Below, one piece after another: positions 14,275-23,472 of a stretch of 39,887 nt of DNA; the stretch's first letter is position 1, and each line of letters opens with the position of its first letter. Source of the DNA: Candidatus Didemnitutus sp. (GTDB lineage: Bacteria; Verrucomicrobiota; Verrucomicrobiia; Opitutales; Opitutaceae); the NCBI GenBank assembly GCA_023701285.1, contig JAMPXH010000027.1, positions 1 through 39,887 on the forward strand, in the 5' to 3' direction. A program made the position numbers and the translations under genes. The notes beneath the pieces are model-generated. The model ran no database searches, was not told the DNA's origin, and worked only from the letters and a program-made list of their open reading frames with translations.

Positions 14275-16332
14275 TCAACGCGCTGCTGCGACCTGATGCG
14301 GCTCGGGATCGACCCATTTGCCGTGCTCGCGGATGAGCGCGATGAGGCGCGCGTCGGCCTCGTCCTGCGGGATGTTGTATTGGACGCAGGTCTTGCCGAC
14401 GTAGAGGTTGATCTTGCCCGGCGCGCCGCCGACGTAGCCGAAATCCGCGTCGGCCATCTCGCCCGGGCCGTTCACGATGCAGCCCATGATGGCGATCTTC
14501 ACGCCCTTGAGGTGGCCGGTCTGCGCGCGGATGCGCTGCGTGGTCGTCTGCAGGTCGAAGAGCGTGCGGCCGCAGCTCGGGCAGGCGACGAATTCGGTCT
14601 TCGAGATGCGCGCGCCGGCGCCTTGGAGGACGTTGTAGGCGAGCTTGGTGGCGCGCACCGGATCCGACTCGGTCTCGATGCTGACGAGGTCGCCGAGTCC
14701 GTCGCAGAGCAGGCCGCCGGTGAGGAAACTCGCCTCGAGCAGCTTGGAGAGAAAGCTGTTCTCCGCGTGCACGGCGGTGGGATGCGTGTTGCGGATCCAC
14801 ACGGGCGCGCGCGAGCCGAGCGAGCGGAGGAACTCGCGCAACCGACGGTAGGCGCCGACCGCGTGGCCGTCGGACGGGCGGTGGGCCGAAAGCGTGAACA
14901 CCAGCCCTTCGTCCCCGAGCGTGCGCAGCGTGTCGGCGAAGCCCGGTAGGTCGGCCAGCGCGAGATCGACGGCGAGGAAGTGACCGTGGCGGCGCACGAG
15001 CTGGGCGAATTCCTGCAGCGCCTCCGTCTCGCCGTTCTCGAAGCGCCGCGCGATCATGATGCGTCCGCCGTGTGGATCGAGCAGACCGAAGAAATCGCCG
15101 ATGGTGAGCATCGGACCGGCGTCGATGACGAGGAATTCCGCGGGCAACAAGAGGTCGTTGACGCGCACCGCCAAGTCGGCGAGGTCGCCGGGCGTGTCGA
15201 CGCGGATGAGCAGGCCTTCGGGCGGCGTGTCCTTCAAGGCCGGGGTCGAGAGCTGGCGCACGGTCTCGGGCAGGCGCGAGACGAGGCCCGCCGACACGAT
15301 CACGCGAGGCGGCTGGTCCGCACCGGCGGAGCAACGCGACGACAGGGCGAGCGCGGCGGTCTCCCGGCGTTGGAAGGTGAAGGGATCGACCGCGTCGGTT
15401 TGCGCCGGCGACGCGCCGGGCGCGGAGGGCGGAGTGCTGGCCGGTTGCCAGAGGCTCATGGCCTTCGCGGCGATGGCGCGGGCGACCGGGATCTCGTAGA
15501 CGGAGTCCTCGGTGAGCGAGACGCGGATGGTGTCGCCGAGGCCGTCGAGCAGCAGGCTGCCGATGCCGATGGCGCTCTTGATGCGGCCGTCTTCGCCGTC
15601 GCCGGCTTCAGTGACGCCGAGGTGGAGCGGATAGGGACGGTGCGCGCGGTCCATCTTTTCCACGAGCAACCGGTAGGCCTGGATCATGACCTTCGGGTTG
15701 CTAGCCTTCATCGAGAGGACGATGTCGTGGAAACCGTGCGACTCGCAGATGCGGACGAATTCGAGCGCGCTCTCGACCATGCCGAGCGGCGTGTCGCCGT
15801 AGCGGTTCATGATGCGGTCGGAGAGCGAGCCGTGATTGGTGCCGATGCGCAACGCGCGGCCGAGCTCCTTGCACCGCTGCACGAGCGGCGAGAACGCCTC
15901 GTGCAGGCGCTGGAGTTCTGAGTCGTAGTCGGCGTCGGTGTATTCCTTCACCGCGAACTTTTTCTTGTCCGCGTAATTGCCCGGATTCACGCGGATCTTC
16001 TCCACGTGTTCGACCGCTTCCATCGCGGCGTGGGGCAGGAAATGGATGTCGGCGACGAGCGGCACATGGCCGAAGCCCGCGGCGGTGAGCTGGGCGCGGA
16101 TGTCCCTGAGGCATTTGGCCGCGGGCACGTTCGGGGCCGTGACGCGCACGATCTCGCAGCCCACCTCGGCGAGCGCGATGGACTGGCGCACGGTGGCGGC
16201 GATGTCCTGCGTGTCGCTCGTCGTCATCGATTGCACGCGGATGGGGTGGACTCCGCCGATTCCGACGGAGCCGGCCTTCACCTCGACGGTGGAGCGGCGG
16301 AGCGTGGCAAAACGGGAGGCGCAGTAGGACAT
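14275..16332 (-). CDS. ispG: 4-hydroxy-3-methylbut-2-en-1-yl diphosphate synthase, long three-domain type
   Basis: A 685-residue enzyme of the MEP isoprenoid pathway that converts MEcPP to HMBPP with a 4Fe-4S cluster. The N-terminal TIM-barrel shows VGIGGVHPIRVQSMTTSDT, VADIHFLPH, KIRVNPGNY, RIGTNHGSLSDR and LGVTEAGDGEDG. A second, inserted domain occupies the middle, as in plant, chlamydial and other PVC enzymes. The C-terminal cluster domain has ACPSCGRTLFD and MGCIVNGPGEM. I chose the ATG at 16332 (MSYCASRFATLRR) because the 30 upstream in-frame residues run into a non-coding repeat. With dxr and uppS nearby the window holds three isoprenoid-pathway genes. Confidence 0.96.
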   Translation of the reverse strand: MSYCASRFATLRRSTVEVKAGSVGIGGVHPIRVQSMTTSDTQDIAATVRQSIALAEVGCEIVRVTAPNVPAAKCLRDIRAQLTAAGFGHVPLVADIHFLPHAAMEAVEHVEKIRVNPGNYADKKKFAVKEYTDADYDSELQRLHEAFSPLVQRCKELGRALRIGTNHGSLSDRIMNRYGDTPLGMVESALEFVRICESHGFHDIVLSMKASNPKVMIQAYRLLVEKMDRAHRPYPLHLGVTEAGDGEDGRIKSAIGIGSLLLDGLGDTIRVSLTEDSVYEIPVARAIAAKAMSLWQPASTPPSAPGASPAQTDAVDPFTFQRRETAALALSSRCSAGADQPPRVIVSAGLVSRLPETVRQLSTPALKDTPPEGLLIRVDTPGDLADLAVRVNDLLLPAEFLVIDAGPMLTIGDFFGLLDPHGGRIMIARRFENGETEALQEFAQLVRRHGHFLAVDLALADLPGFADTLRTLGDEGLVFTLSAHRPSDGHAVGAYRRLREFLRSLGSRAPVWIRNTHPTAVHAENSFLSKLLEASFLTGGLLCDGLGDLVSIETESDPVRATKLAYNVLQGAGARISKTEFVACPSCGRTLFDLQTTTQRIRAQTGHLKGVKIAIMGCIVNGPGEMADADFGYVGGAPGKINLYVGKTCVQYNIPQDEADARLIALIREHGKWVDPEPHQVAAAR

Positions 16333-16431
16333 GGCGGGAGAGAAGTAACAATTCACCCCGTCCCAAGTGGCAAGCGGCAAGGCGGGCGGAAGACGGAAGA
16401 CCGAGAACGGCGGACGGTGCACGCGCGGATC

Positions 16432-16520
16432 GAGGTGGTCGCCGCTGTCCCAGCGGCGACGCGGGCGCGGCGTGGGTTAGGAAAATCCATGGCGCCGCTG
16501 GGGACAGCGGCGCCCACCTC
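16432..16520. repeat. nested palindromic repeat
   Basis: Two hairpins (TCGCCGCTG/CAGCGGCGA near 16439-16459 and GGCGCCGCTG/CAGCGGCGCC near 16491-16514) are themselves inverted copies of each other, bounded by GAGGTGG (16432) and CCACCTC (16514-16520). The whole 89-bp unit is therefore a palindrome of palindromes in the gap between rseP and ispG. A related unit occurs at 34350-34407. Confidence 0.7.
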
Positions 16521-16566
16521 CCGCGGCGTGGCGCGCGGTGATCGAAGGGGCCGGCTGAGACCTGTC

Positions 16567-17997
16567 CTACTTCGCCGGCTCGGCGTTCTTTTTCTGCTGC
16601 TCGACTTGTTCCTTTGCTTCGGCGCCGGACCGGACATCGCGCACGATGCGGCGGACGTCGAAGAAACTCACGTAAAGGATCATGCCGAACAGCAGCACGA
16701 TGAAGATGCTCTGCGCGGCCGCGACGAAGTTGATCGAGAGCGCGCGCCCCCGGAGTTTGCCGATCGTTGCAAAGAGCATGTGTCCGCCGTCGAGCACGGG
16801 AATGGGCAGCAGGTTGAAGATCGCGAGGTTCACGTTCACCAGGATCGCGATCCAGATGACGTAGCGGATGCCGGCCTCGGAGGCGTCCCAGAAAATTTTC
16901 CCGATGCCGACGGGGCCGCTGAGCTTCGAGACGTTGATGTCGGAGTGCGGATGCACCAGGCTCCAGAGAACCCGGGTCGTCATCGTGATGTGGCCGGCGA
17001 TTTGCTCGAACGGATTCTGGTGCACCAGCCCGACCTTCTGGCGGAAGGCGGCGCCGAGCGCGTCGAGTCCGGCGGGACGATCCGCGGGCACCACGATGTC
17101 CAGCGTCTGGTCCTGGCGCTGCACGGTGAGGGTGAAGGCCGCGGGCTTTTGCAAGGCTTCGCCAAGCGCGAGCAGGTGATGCAGCGGCTGGCCGTCGAGC
17201 CGGCGCAACTCGTCGCCTTCAGCCAGGCCGATGCGGGCCGCGAGCGAACCGGCGGGCACCGCGGCGACAATGGGCGTGTAGGCGGCCACGATGCCGACGC
17301 GGCGGACCTTGTCGTCGCCGGAGAGTCGCGGATGGACGGTGAGATCGATGAGCTGGCCTGCGCGCTCGACGGTGAAGACCGTGCGGCGGCGGCCGTCCTC
17401 GGTGATGCCGGCGCTGGTGATGAGCGTCTGCAGGAGCTCGGGCCAGTCGCTCACGGCCTTGCCGTCGAGGGCGCGCACCACATCGCCGACCTGCAGGCCG
17501 GCCTCGCTGGCCGGGCTCGGCACGGTGGTGCCGTCTTCGAGTTGCAGCGTGGGCGCGACGTAGCCGATGCGCGTCGTGGAGATGTCTTCCGCGCTCGGTT
17601 GGCCGATGAACCAAAGGATCGTCGCCAGCGCGAAGGCGAACAGCACGTTGAAGAACGCGCCGGCGGCGAACACGATCATGCGGGTGCCGTAGCTGACAGG
17701 CGGCAGAGCCTGCGCTTCAGCCGAGGCCTCGCCCTCGATCGCGGCCATGTCGGCCAGTTGCGGCAACGCGACGTAGCCGCCGAGCGGCAGCCAGGAGAGG
17801 CGGTATTCGACGCCGTCCTTGCCGCGCCAGGCGAAGATTTTCGGACCGAAACCGATCGAGAACCGCTCGACCTTCACGCCGCGACGCCGGGCGGCGAGAA
17901 AGTGGCCGAGCTCGTGCACGAAGATCGAGCCGCCGAAGAACAGCACGATGAGGAAGATCGACCAGGTGCTGCCGAGGAAGGAGGTGAGCAGTTCCAT
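16567..17997 (-). CDS. rseP: site-2 intramembrane zinc protease RseP
   Basis: A 476-residue inner-membrane metalloprotease of the S2P family, which cuts anti-sigma factors and signal-peptide remnants. TM1 contains the zinc motif HELGH (residues 28-32), followed by RFSIGFGPKIF. Two periplasmic PDZ-like domains follow (LQVGDVVRALDGKAV and EGDELRRLDGQPL). The third zinc ligand is in PIPVLDGGHM near the C-terminal TMs. The Lys/Glu-rich tail ends in NAEPAK. Its start codon directly abuts the dxr stop, part of the common bacterial order uppS-cdsA-dxr-rseP. No anti-sigma factor gene is visible nearby. Confidence 0.95.
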   Translation of the reverse strand: MELLTSFLGSTWSIFLIVLFFGGSIFVHELGHFLAARRRGVKVERFSIGFGPKIFAWRGKDGVEYRLSWLPLGGYVALPQLADMAAIEGEASAEAQALPPVSYGTRMIVFAAGAFFNVLFAFALATILWFIGQPSAEDISTTRIGYVAPTLQLEDGTTVPSPASEAGLQVGDVVRALDGKAVSDWPELLQTLITSAGITEDGRRRTVFTVERAGQLIDLTVHPRLSGDDKVRRVGIVAAYTPIVAAVPAGSLAARIGLAEGDELRRLDGQPLHHLLALGEALQKPAAFTLTVQRQDQTLDIVVPADRPAGLDALGAAFRQKVGLVHQNPFEQIAGHITMTTRVLWSLVHPHSDINVSKLSGPVGIGKIFWDASEAGIRYVIWIAILVNVNLAIFNLLPIPVLDGGHMLFATIGKLRGRALSINFVAAAQSIFIVLLFGMILYVSFFDVRRIVRDVRSGAEAKEQVEQQKKNAEPAK

Positions 17998-19191
17998 TTA
18001 GCGCGGGGCGGGGAGTTGGGAAAGGTGGGCGTGGGTGAGCGCCCGGGCTTCGGCGTCGGCGGCGAGGATGTCCGCCAGTGTCCGGGGCGTGGGAAGGGCG
18101 ATGTGTTGCAGAGTGTGTTCCACGGCGGCCGAAATCGCAAGGAACGGCACGCGGCCCGCGAGGAAGGCCGCGACGGCGATCTCGTTGGCGGCGTTGTAGA
18201 CGGCCGGGGCGACGCCGCCGGCGCGCATGGCGGCCTGGGCCAGCCCGAGCAGCGGGTAGCGCGCGAGGTCGACCGGGCGGAAATCGAACGAGAACTCCCG
18301 CCGCCCCAGCGCCAGCGCGGCCTCCGTGCCGTGCGGCGAACGCTCCGGGTGCAGCAGCGCGTGCTGGATGGGGAACGTCATCGACGGCGGGCAGAGCTGC
18401 GTGAGCACGGAGCCGTCCGTGAACTCCACGAGGCAATGCACTGTGCTCTGCGGATGCAGCACGGCCTCGCACTGCTCGGCGCGCAGGCCGAAGAGCCACT
18501 GCGCCTCGATCAGCTCGAGGCCCTTGTTGGCCATCGTGGCGCAATCGATCGTGATCTTCGGCCCCATCGCCCAAGTCGGGTGCTTGAGCGCATCCTGCGG
18601 CGTGGCGCCGGCGAGCCGCTCGAGCGGCCAGTCGCGGAACGCGCCGCCGGAGGCGGTGAGGATCACGCGGCGCACGTCGGCGACGGCGTGGCCCTCGAGG
18701 CATTGGAAGACGGCGTTGTGCTCGCTGTCCACCGGCAGCAGGCGCACGCGGTGTTCGCGCGCGGCGGCGGTGACGAACTGGCCGGCCATGACGAGCAGCT
18801 CCTTCGAGGCGAGCGCGATTTCCTTGCCGGCCCGGATCGCGGCGAGCGTGGGCTCGAGCCCGGCGGTGCCGACGACGGCCACGAGCACGAGGTCGGCCTC
18901 CGCGAGCGTCGCGAGTTCCGAGAGGCCGGCGGCGCCTTGGTAAAGCGTGGTGCCGGCGGGGAAGGCGCCCGCGGCCTGCGCGGCGGCGAAGGCCGTGGCG
19001 TCGTGGATCGCCACGTGGCGCACGCCGAATTCCCGCGCGATCTCCGCGAGCCGTTCGTGCCGGCCGTGCGCGGCGAGGCCCACGAGCTCCAGCCGGTCGC
19101 GGTGCGCGGCGACGACTTTCAGCGTGTTTTCGCCGATGGAGCCGGTGGCGCCGAGGAGGACGATGCGACGTTTGGCAGGAGAGGGAGGCAC
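17998..19191 (-). CDS. dxr: 1-deoxy-D-xylulose 5-phosphate reductoisomerase
   Basis: A 397-residue enzyme converting DXP to MEP with NADPH and a divalent metal, the second step of the MEP pathway. Visible features are the nucleotide-binding LLGATGSIGENTL, the ALASKELLVMAG segment, VDSEHNAVFQCLEG with metal-binding residues, the substrate loop KHPTWAMGPKITID, and NAANEIAVAAFL. Length matches the family. It abuts rseP with no spacing and is separated from cdsA by about 210 bp containing a palindromic repeat, so an internal promoter is possible. Confidence 0.96.
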   Translation of the reverse strand: MPPSPAKRRIVLLGATGSIGENTLKVVAAHRDRLELVGLAAHGRHERLAEIAREFGVRHVAIHDATAFAAAQAAGAFPAGTTLYQGAAGLSELATLAEADLVLVAVVGTAGLEPTLAAIRAGKEIALASKELLVMAGQFVTAAAREHRVRLLPVDSEHNAVFQCLEGHAVADVRRVILTASGGAFRDWPLERLAGATPQDALKHPTWAMGPKITIDCATMANKGLELIEAQWLFGLRAEQCEAVLHPQSTVHCLVEFTDGSVLTQLCPPSMTFPIQHALLHPERSPHGTEAALALGRREFSFDFRPVDLARYPLLGLAQAAMRAGGVAPAVYNAANEIAVAAFLAGRVPFLAISAAVEHTLQHIALPTPRTLADILAADAEARALTHAHLSQLPAPR

Positions 19192-19281
19192 GGGTGGGAA
19201 CGGGGCTTATGTAGGCTGTCGCGGCGCGGGGACAGCAAAAATCGGCCCTAAGGAGGCGGGGGGCGGATGCGGACCTGCACG

Positions 19282-19361
19282 GTGGCCGCGAGCGCCAGCG
19301 AGTGGAGGTCTGTCGGCTCGCTCCGCATGCAAACGTCGGCTCGCTCCGCGCTCGCCGCTAC
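19282..19361. repeat. palindromic REP-like element (VAASASEW family)
   Basis: The left arm begins GTGGCCGCGAGCGCCAGCGA and the right arm ends CGCTCGCCGCTAC. GTGGCCGCGAGCG and the reverse complement of the right arm match at 11 of 13 positions. It lies between cdsA and dxr. Related copies are at 23280-23335 and 23368-23424, and the left arm alone is inside a coding region at 33711-33735. Confidence 0.75.
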
Positions 19362-19400
19362 GGTGGAGGATGCAGAGCTCGGCGCGATGGCGCGGCCGCC

Positions 19401-20243
19401 TCAGGCGAGAAACAGGAAGATCACATACGCCACCGGCGCGGTGAGGATCAGGCTGTCGGTGAGATCGAAGGCGCCGCCGATGCCGGGGATCATGCGGCCG
19501 CTGTCCTTGATGTCGGCCCGGCGTTTCATGGCGGACTCGATCAGATCGGAGACGATGGTGGTCAGCGCCAGCGGCACGGCGACGAGTGCGGCGACGGCCG
19601 GGGTGAGACCTTCCGGCAGGTAATCCGCCGCGAGCGCGGCGATGCCGGCGCCGACACCGGCCGAGATGAGCACGCCGCCGATCGCGCCTTCCCAGGTCTT
19701 CTTCGGGCTGATGATGGGGGCCATCTTGTGCCGGCCGAACGCCAAGCCGCTCAACAGCGCGCCGACGTCGCAGAACTTCGAGACCGCCACGACCCACAGG
19801 CAGACGACGAGGCCCACGGCCGGGTCGACGAAGAGCAGCATCAGGCGCACGAGGAAGTGCAGCATGAACGGCACGTAGAGCAGGCCGATCAGCGTCGCGA
19901 TGAGCGTCTCGATGCGGCTGTTGGTGTCGCGCTCGCCGAGCACGCGCACGCCGCAGACCACGACCGCTAAGCCGAGGAGGGCCGGGGTGAAGCCGGCGAA
20001 TTCTTCGCCGTCGAAGAGATATTCGGTGAGGTAGAACGGGCCGGCCGTCATCGCCACACTGAAGGCGAGGCTGATCCAGCGGAAGGGGCGGAAGCCCATC
20101 TTCTCGGCGAGTTGGTAGAATTCGTGCAGCGTGAGCGCGGTCAGCGCGGTGAGGATCCAGACCGCGGCATGCGGGCCGAAAAACCACAGGCTGCCCAGGA
20201 TCACGCCCCAGAGCAGAAGAGTGCTGAAAATACGGGAGAGCAC
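19401..20243 (-). CDS. cdsA: phosphatidate cytidylyltransferase
   Basis: A 280-residue integral membrane enzyme that makes CDP-diacylglycerol from phosphatidate and CTP, the branch point of phospholipid synthesis. It has seven or eight hydrophobic helices. The CdsA signature region reads DLIESAMKRRADIKDSG then MIPGIGGAFDLTDS, preceded by KFCDVGALLSGLAFGRHK and SPKKTWEGAIGG. The start is GTG at 20243 (reading V/M-LSRIFSTLLLWG), 22 nt after the uppS stop; the frame continues upstream but only as antisense of uppS. The operon position is typical. Confidence 0.94.
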   Translation of the reverse strand: MLSRIFSTLLLWGVILGSLWFFGPHAAVWILTALTALTLHEFYQLAEKMGFRPFRWISLAFSVAMTAGPFYLTEYLFDGEEFAGFTPALLGLAVVVCGVRVLGERDTNSRIETLIATLIGLLYVPFMLHFLVRLMLLFVDPAVGLVVCLWVVAVSKFCDVGALLSGLAFGRHKMAPIISPKKTWEGAIGGVLISAGVGAGIAALAADYLPEGLTPAVAALVAVPLALTTIVSDLIESAMKRRADIKDSGRMIPGIGGAFDLTDSLILTAPVAYVIFLFLA

Positions 20244-20265
20244 GGGTCGGTATTGTCGGCGGGTC

Positions 20266-21009
20266 TTAGCGCGCGCCAGCCTTGATTTGTTCGGTCGTGG
20301 CGCCGTAGCGGCGCTCGCGCCGGGCGTAGTCCTCGACGGCCGCGACCAGGTCCGCGTGGCCGAAGTCCGGCCACAGCGTCGGGGTGAACACCAGCTCGGC
20401 ATACGCCAGCTGGAGCATGAGGAAATTGCTCAGGCGCAATTCGCCGGACGTGCGGATGAGCAGGTCGGGCTCGGGCAGCTCGGCGGTGTAGAAGTAGCGG
20501 CGGAAGCGTTCCCACGAGGCCTCGGCGGGATTCTCGCGGCCGGCCTGCACGGCCTCGGCGTAGGCGCGCGCGGCGTCGGCGGCTTCCGTCTGCGCGCCGT
20601 AGTTGAGCGCGAGCACGAGGTTCCATTGCGTGAAATGCCGCGTGGCTTCCTTCACGCGCGCGAGTTCGCGCTGCACGTTCGCGGGCAGCTGGTCCGTGCG
20701 GCCGATCGTGTGCAGCCGCACCTGCTGCTTGATGAGGTTGTCCAGCTCGCGCTTGAGGAAGAAATCGAGCAGGCCCATCAGGCCGGACACCTCCTCCGCG
20801 GGGCGTTTCCAGTTCTCCGCCGAGAACGCGTAAAGCGTGAGGTAGCGCACGCCCAGCTGGCGGGCGGAGTCGACGACGGTGCGGACCGTCTCCACGCCCC
20901 GCCGATGGCCTTCGAGCCGGGGCAACCCGCGCGCCTTCGCCCAACGGCCATTGCCGTCCATGATGATGGCGATGTGTTGCGGAGTCTTGCCCGGCCCGGA
21001 AGCACTCAT
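20266..21009 (-). CDS. uppS: isoprenyl transferase (undecaprenyl diphosphate synthase)
   Basis: A 247-residue cis-prenyltransferase that makes the C55 carrier for peptidoglycan and O-antigen. The N-terminal IAIIMDGNGRWAK holds the catalytic Asp18. TLYAFSAENWKRP, the hydrophobic-cleft region and the C-terminal DLLIRTSGELRLSNFLM plus WPDF are all present. Length is normal. It is the first gene of the uppS-cdsA-dxr-rseP cluster and diverges from the phospholipase D-like gene across a 74-134 bp gap. Confidence 0.96.
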   Translation of the reverse strand: MSASGPGKTPQHIAIIMDGNGRWAKARGLPRLEGHRRGVETVRTVVDSARQLGVRYLTLYAFSAENWKRPAEEVSGLMGLLDFFLKRELDNLIKQQVRLHTIGRTDQLPANVQRELARVKEATRHFTQWNLVLALNYGAQTEAADAARAYAEAVQAGRENPAEASWERFRRYFYTAELPEPDLLIRTSGELRLSNFLMLQLAYAELVFTPTLWPDFGHADLVAAVEDYARRERRYGATTEQIKAGAR

Positions 21010-21143
21010 TGAGCGGGCATTGAGCGGGTCGCGTCGCCGTTTGACAAGGCCGAAGGCCCGGCCTTGCCTCGGGTGAATCTGCCATGACCGACCTGCCGGA
21101 TTTCCTCTGCCGCGGGCTGCGGCGCCGCTCCCGGATACCCGCG

Positions 21144-22874
21144 ATGAAACGTGCCGCCGGCTGGCGGCGTTGGAGTGCGGTCGTCGCGCTCGCCGGCGCG
21201 GTGTTGGGCGCGGCCGGCGCGGAGGAGGCGCCTCTGGCCGGCTCGCCCTTCGGCGAACTGCTCGCGGCGGACGCGACGCAGCCGGAGGCGCCGCACCGCG
21301 CGTTGCGGCTCGAGATCGGCGCCGAGGCGTTGCTGGCGCGCGTCCACCTCATCCGCGCGGCGCGGCGCTCGGTGGAAATCCAGACCTTCATCTGGAGCAA
21401 CGACGAGTGCGGGCGCATGCTGCTCTGGGAGCTGCTCGAGGCTGCGCGCCGCGGCGTGCGCGTGCGCATCGTGGCCGACCAGATGTTCTCCGAGACCGAC
21501 CCCGAGGTGATCGCGTTCGTCGCCACGGCGCATCCGAACCTCGAGGTGCGGCACTACCGCCCGGCCTTCCGGCGCATCGATCCGGCGCTGTGGCGGCAGG
21601 CGCTGGCGGCGCTGTGGTCGTTCCGCGCCACCAACCAGCGCATGCACAACAAGGTGATGATCGTCGACGGGGCGGTGCTGCTCACCGGCGGACGCAACAT
21701 CGAGAACGCCTACTACGACCATGCGCTCGAATACAATTACCGCGATCGCGACGTGCTCGCCACCGGTCCCGCCGTCGCGGAGGCGCAGCGCTCGTTCGAG
21801 GAATACTGGAACTTCCGCCACGCCATCCCGAGCCGCGCGCTGAAGGATGTCGCCGCCGCGATCGAGCGCGGCCGATTCCGCCGCTACGACCGGCGCGAGG
21901 ACTGGGAGTTCGGCCCTTCCTTTGCCGCGATCGACCGGGAGGCCGGCGAGGCCGCGGCGGTGCGCGCCCGGTTCGTGGCGCCGCTCGCGGTCGTGCGCAG
22001 CGCGCGCTTCGTCAGCGACGAGGCGGGCAAGGCGCGCGGCTGGCTCAAGCGCTCCGCGCCGCGCGGCACGATGGAACTGCGCCGCGCGCTCGAGCAGGGC
22101 CGCGCCGACATCCTCGTGCAGACGCCCTACCTCGTGCTCAGCCCGGCGGCGCGTGACCTCATCGCGGAACTGCGCCGCCGCGAGCCCGGCCTGCGGATCC
22201 GGATCTCGTCGAACAGCTTCGCGTCGACCGACAACCTCATGGCCTACTCGGGCAACTACCGGCTGCGGAACCTCTACATCGAGCAGCTCGGCTTGGAGGT
22301 GCACGAGTTCAAGCCCCGCCCCGCCGTCCTGCCGGCGCTCTTCCCGGATTGGGCCGCGCAGGACCGCCTCGCCGCCGCGCGCGTGGCGGCGGGGGAGCAG
22401 AAACGACCGATGTATTTCTCGCTCCACGCCAAATCGCTCGTGGTCGACGACGCGGTCGCCTTCATCGGCTCCTACAACCTCGACCCGCGCTCCGAGAACC
22501 TCAACACCGAGGCCGGGCTGCTGATCGAGGATGCCGCCTTCGCGCAGGGCCTGCGCGCGGAGATCGAGCGCGATCTCCGGGCGGAGAACAGCTGGGTGAT
22601 CGCGCGCCGCGCGCTGCCGCTCGGCCTCGACACCGTCAACGGCCTCGTCGGCCGCCTCGCGGGGCTCAGCCCGATCGACGTGTGGCCCATCCGCAACACC
22701 ACGAGCTTCGAGCTCCGGCCCGGCGCATCCGAAGTCGCGCCGTCGCACCCCGATTTCTACCGCCATTATCGCGAGGCGGGGTCCTTCCCCGGTGCCGAGG
22801 GCTGGATGAGTCAGGAGGAGATCGTCACGCGCCTCTACAAGGCCATCGGCGGTCCGCTCACGCCGATCCTGTGA
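21144..22874 (+). CDS. phospholipase D-family protein (cardiolipin synthase-like), exported
   Basis: A 576-residue protein with two HKD motifs: HNKVMIVDGAVLLTGGRNIE and HAKSLVVDDAVAFIGSYNLD. These form the two-His active site of PLD-family phosphatidyltransferases and phosphodiesterases. The ATG at 21144 gives a clean signal peptide (MKRAAGWRRWSAVVALAGAV, then LGAAGA); the ATG at 21084 would bury it behind 20 Arg-rich residues. A periplasmic or envelope location follows. It lies divergent from uppS/cdsA, whose product CDP-DAG leads to the anionic lipids such enzymes use. Cardiolipin synthase C-type versus another PLD activity cannot be decided from sequence. Confidence 0.9.
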   Translation: MKRAAGWRRWSAVVALAGAVLGAAGAEEAPLAGSPFGELLAADATQPEAPHRALRLEIGAEALLARVHLIRAARRSVEIQTFIWSNDECGRMLLWELLEAARRGVRVRIVADQMFSETDPEVIAFVATAHPNLEVRHYRPAFRRIDPALWRQALAALWSFRATNQRMHNKVMIVDGAVLLTGGRNIENAYYDHALEYNYRDRDVLATGPAVAEAQRSFEEYWNFRHAIPSRALKDVAAAIERGRFRRYDRREDWEFGPSFAAIDREAGEAAAVRARFVAPLAVVRSARFVSDEAGKARGWLKRSAPRGTMELRRALEQGRADILVQTPYLVLSPAARDLIAELRRREPGLRIRISSNSFASTDNLMAYSGNYRLRNLYIEQLGLEVHEFKPRPAVLPALFPDWAAQDRLAAARVAAGEQKRPMYFSLHAKSLVVDDAVAFIGSYNLDPRSENLNTEAGLLIEDAAFAQGLRAEIERDLRAENSWVIARRALPLGLDTVNGLVGRLAGLSPIDVWPIRNTTSFELRPGASEVAPSHPDFYRHYREAGSFPGAEGWMSQEEIVTRLYKAIGGPLTPIL

Positions 22875-22934
22875 CGCCGACCGCGGCCCGCCGCGCCGTT
22901 TGACAAGCCCGCCGCGCGGAGCGAGCCTTTGCGC

Positions 22935-23231
22935 ATGGCCACGACCCCGCTGGACTCCGAGCAGATCAACGCCGCGTTGCAGGAATTGCCCGGCTGGAAA
23001 TTCGAACACGACGCATTCGTGCGCACCTTCCAGTTCGGTGGTTTCAAGGAGGCGATGTCGTTCATGGTGCGCGTGGGCTTCGAGGCCGAGGCGATGGACC
23101 ACCATCCGGAATGGACCAACGTCTACGCCCGCGTCGCGATCCGCCTGACCACGCACGACGCCGGCAATCGCGTGAGCGCGAAAGACGTCGCGCTCGCGCG
23201 AAAGATCTCGGCGTTGAGCTGGGTGCCCTGA
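22935..23231 (+). CDS. phhB: 4a-hydroxytetrahydrobiopterin dehydratase (PCD/DCoH)
   Basis: A 98-residue single-domain protein. It has PGWKFEHDAFVRTFQF, FGGFKEAMSFM, and the active-site block HHPEWTNVYARVAIRLTTHD followed by VSAKDVALARKI. The paired His residues and the downstream His/Asp match the PCD motif. It dehydrates 4a-hydroxypterin during aromatic amino acid hydroxylation. No phenylalanine hydroxylase gene is near, so a general pterin-recycling role is possible. I chose the ATG at 22935 over the one at 22929, two codons upstream. Confidence 0.93.
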   Translation: MATTPLDSEQINAALQELPGWKFEHDAFVRTFQFGGFKEAMSFMVRVGFEAEAMDHHPEWTNVYARVAIRLTTHDAGNRVSAKDVALARKISALSWVP

Positions 23232-23279
23232 GCCGCGCGCTTCGCTCCGCGCCCGCCGCCACACCGACGCCTCCCGCAC

Positions 23280-23335
23280 GTAGCGGGGAGCGCCAGCGAC
23301 CCGACCTCCACGGCTCGCTCCGCGCTCGCCGCCAC
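23280..23335. repeat. palindromic REP-like element, copy 2
   Basis: Begins GTAGCGGGGAGCGCCAGCGA and ends CGCTCGCCGCCAC. It is diverged from the copy at 19282 but has the same two-arm layout, and lies 48 bp after the phhB stop. A right-arm-like fragment (CTTCGCTCCGCGCCCGCCGCC) lies just before it, near 23240-23262. Confidence 0.65.
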
Positions 23336-23367
23336 GAGGGAGGACGCATGAGGGAGGCATCGGCTTG

Positions 23368-23424
23368 GTAGCCGCGAGCGCCAGCGAGTGGAGGGCCATC
23401 GGCTCGCTTCGCGCTCGCCGCTAC
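23368..23424. repeat. palindromic REP-like element, copy 3
   Basis: GTAGCCGCGAGCG (start) and CGCTCGCCGCTAC (end) form a 13-bp stem with one mismatch. The first 25 bases differ from the copy at 19282 at one position. It lies between the convergent phhB and M48-fusion genes, where it may also act as a transcript end. Confidence 0.75.
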
Positions 23425-23472
23425 GCCGGCGCTCCGCGATGTGCCGTCGCGGGCAACCTCCAGCGCGGTTTC

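Noticed and set aside
16006-19251. Plus-strand open frame of about 1081 codons across rseP and dxr
   Set aside because: It crosses two well-supported minus-strand genes and a repeat element; composition is typical of antisense shadow frames.
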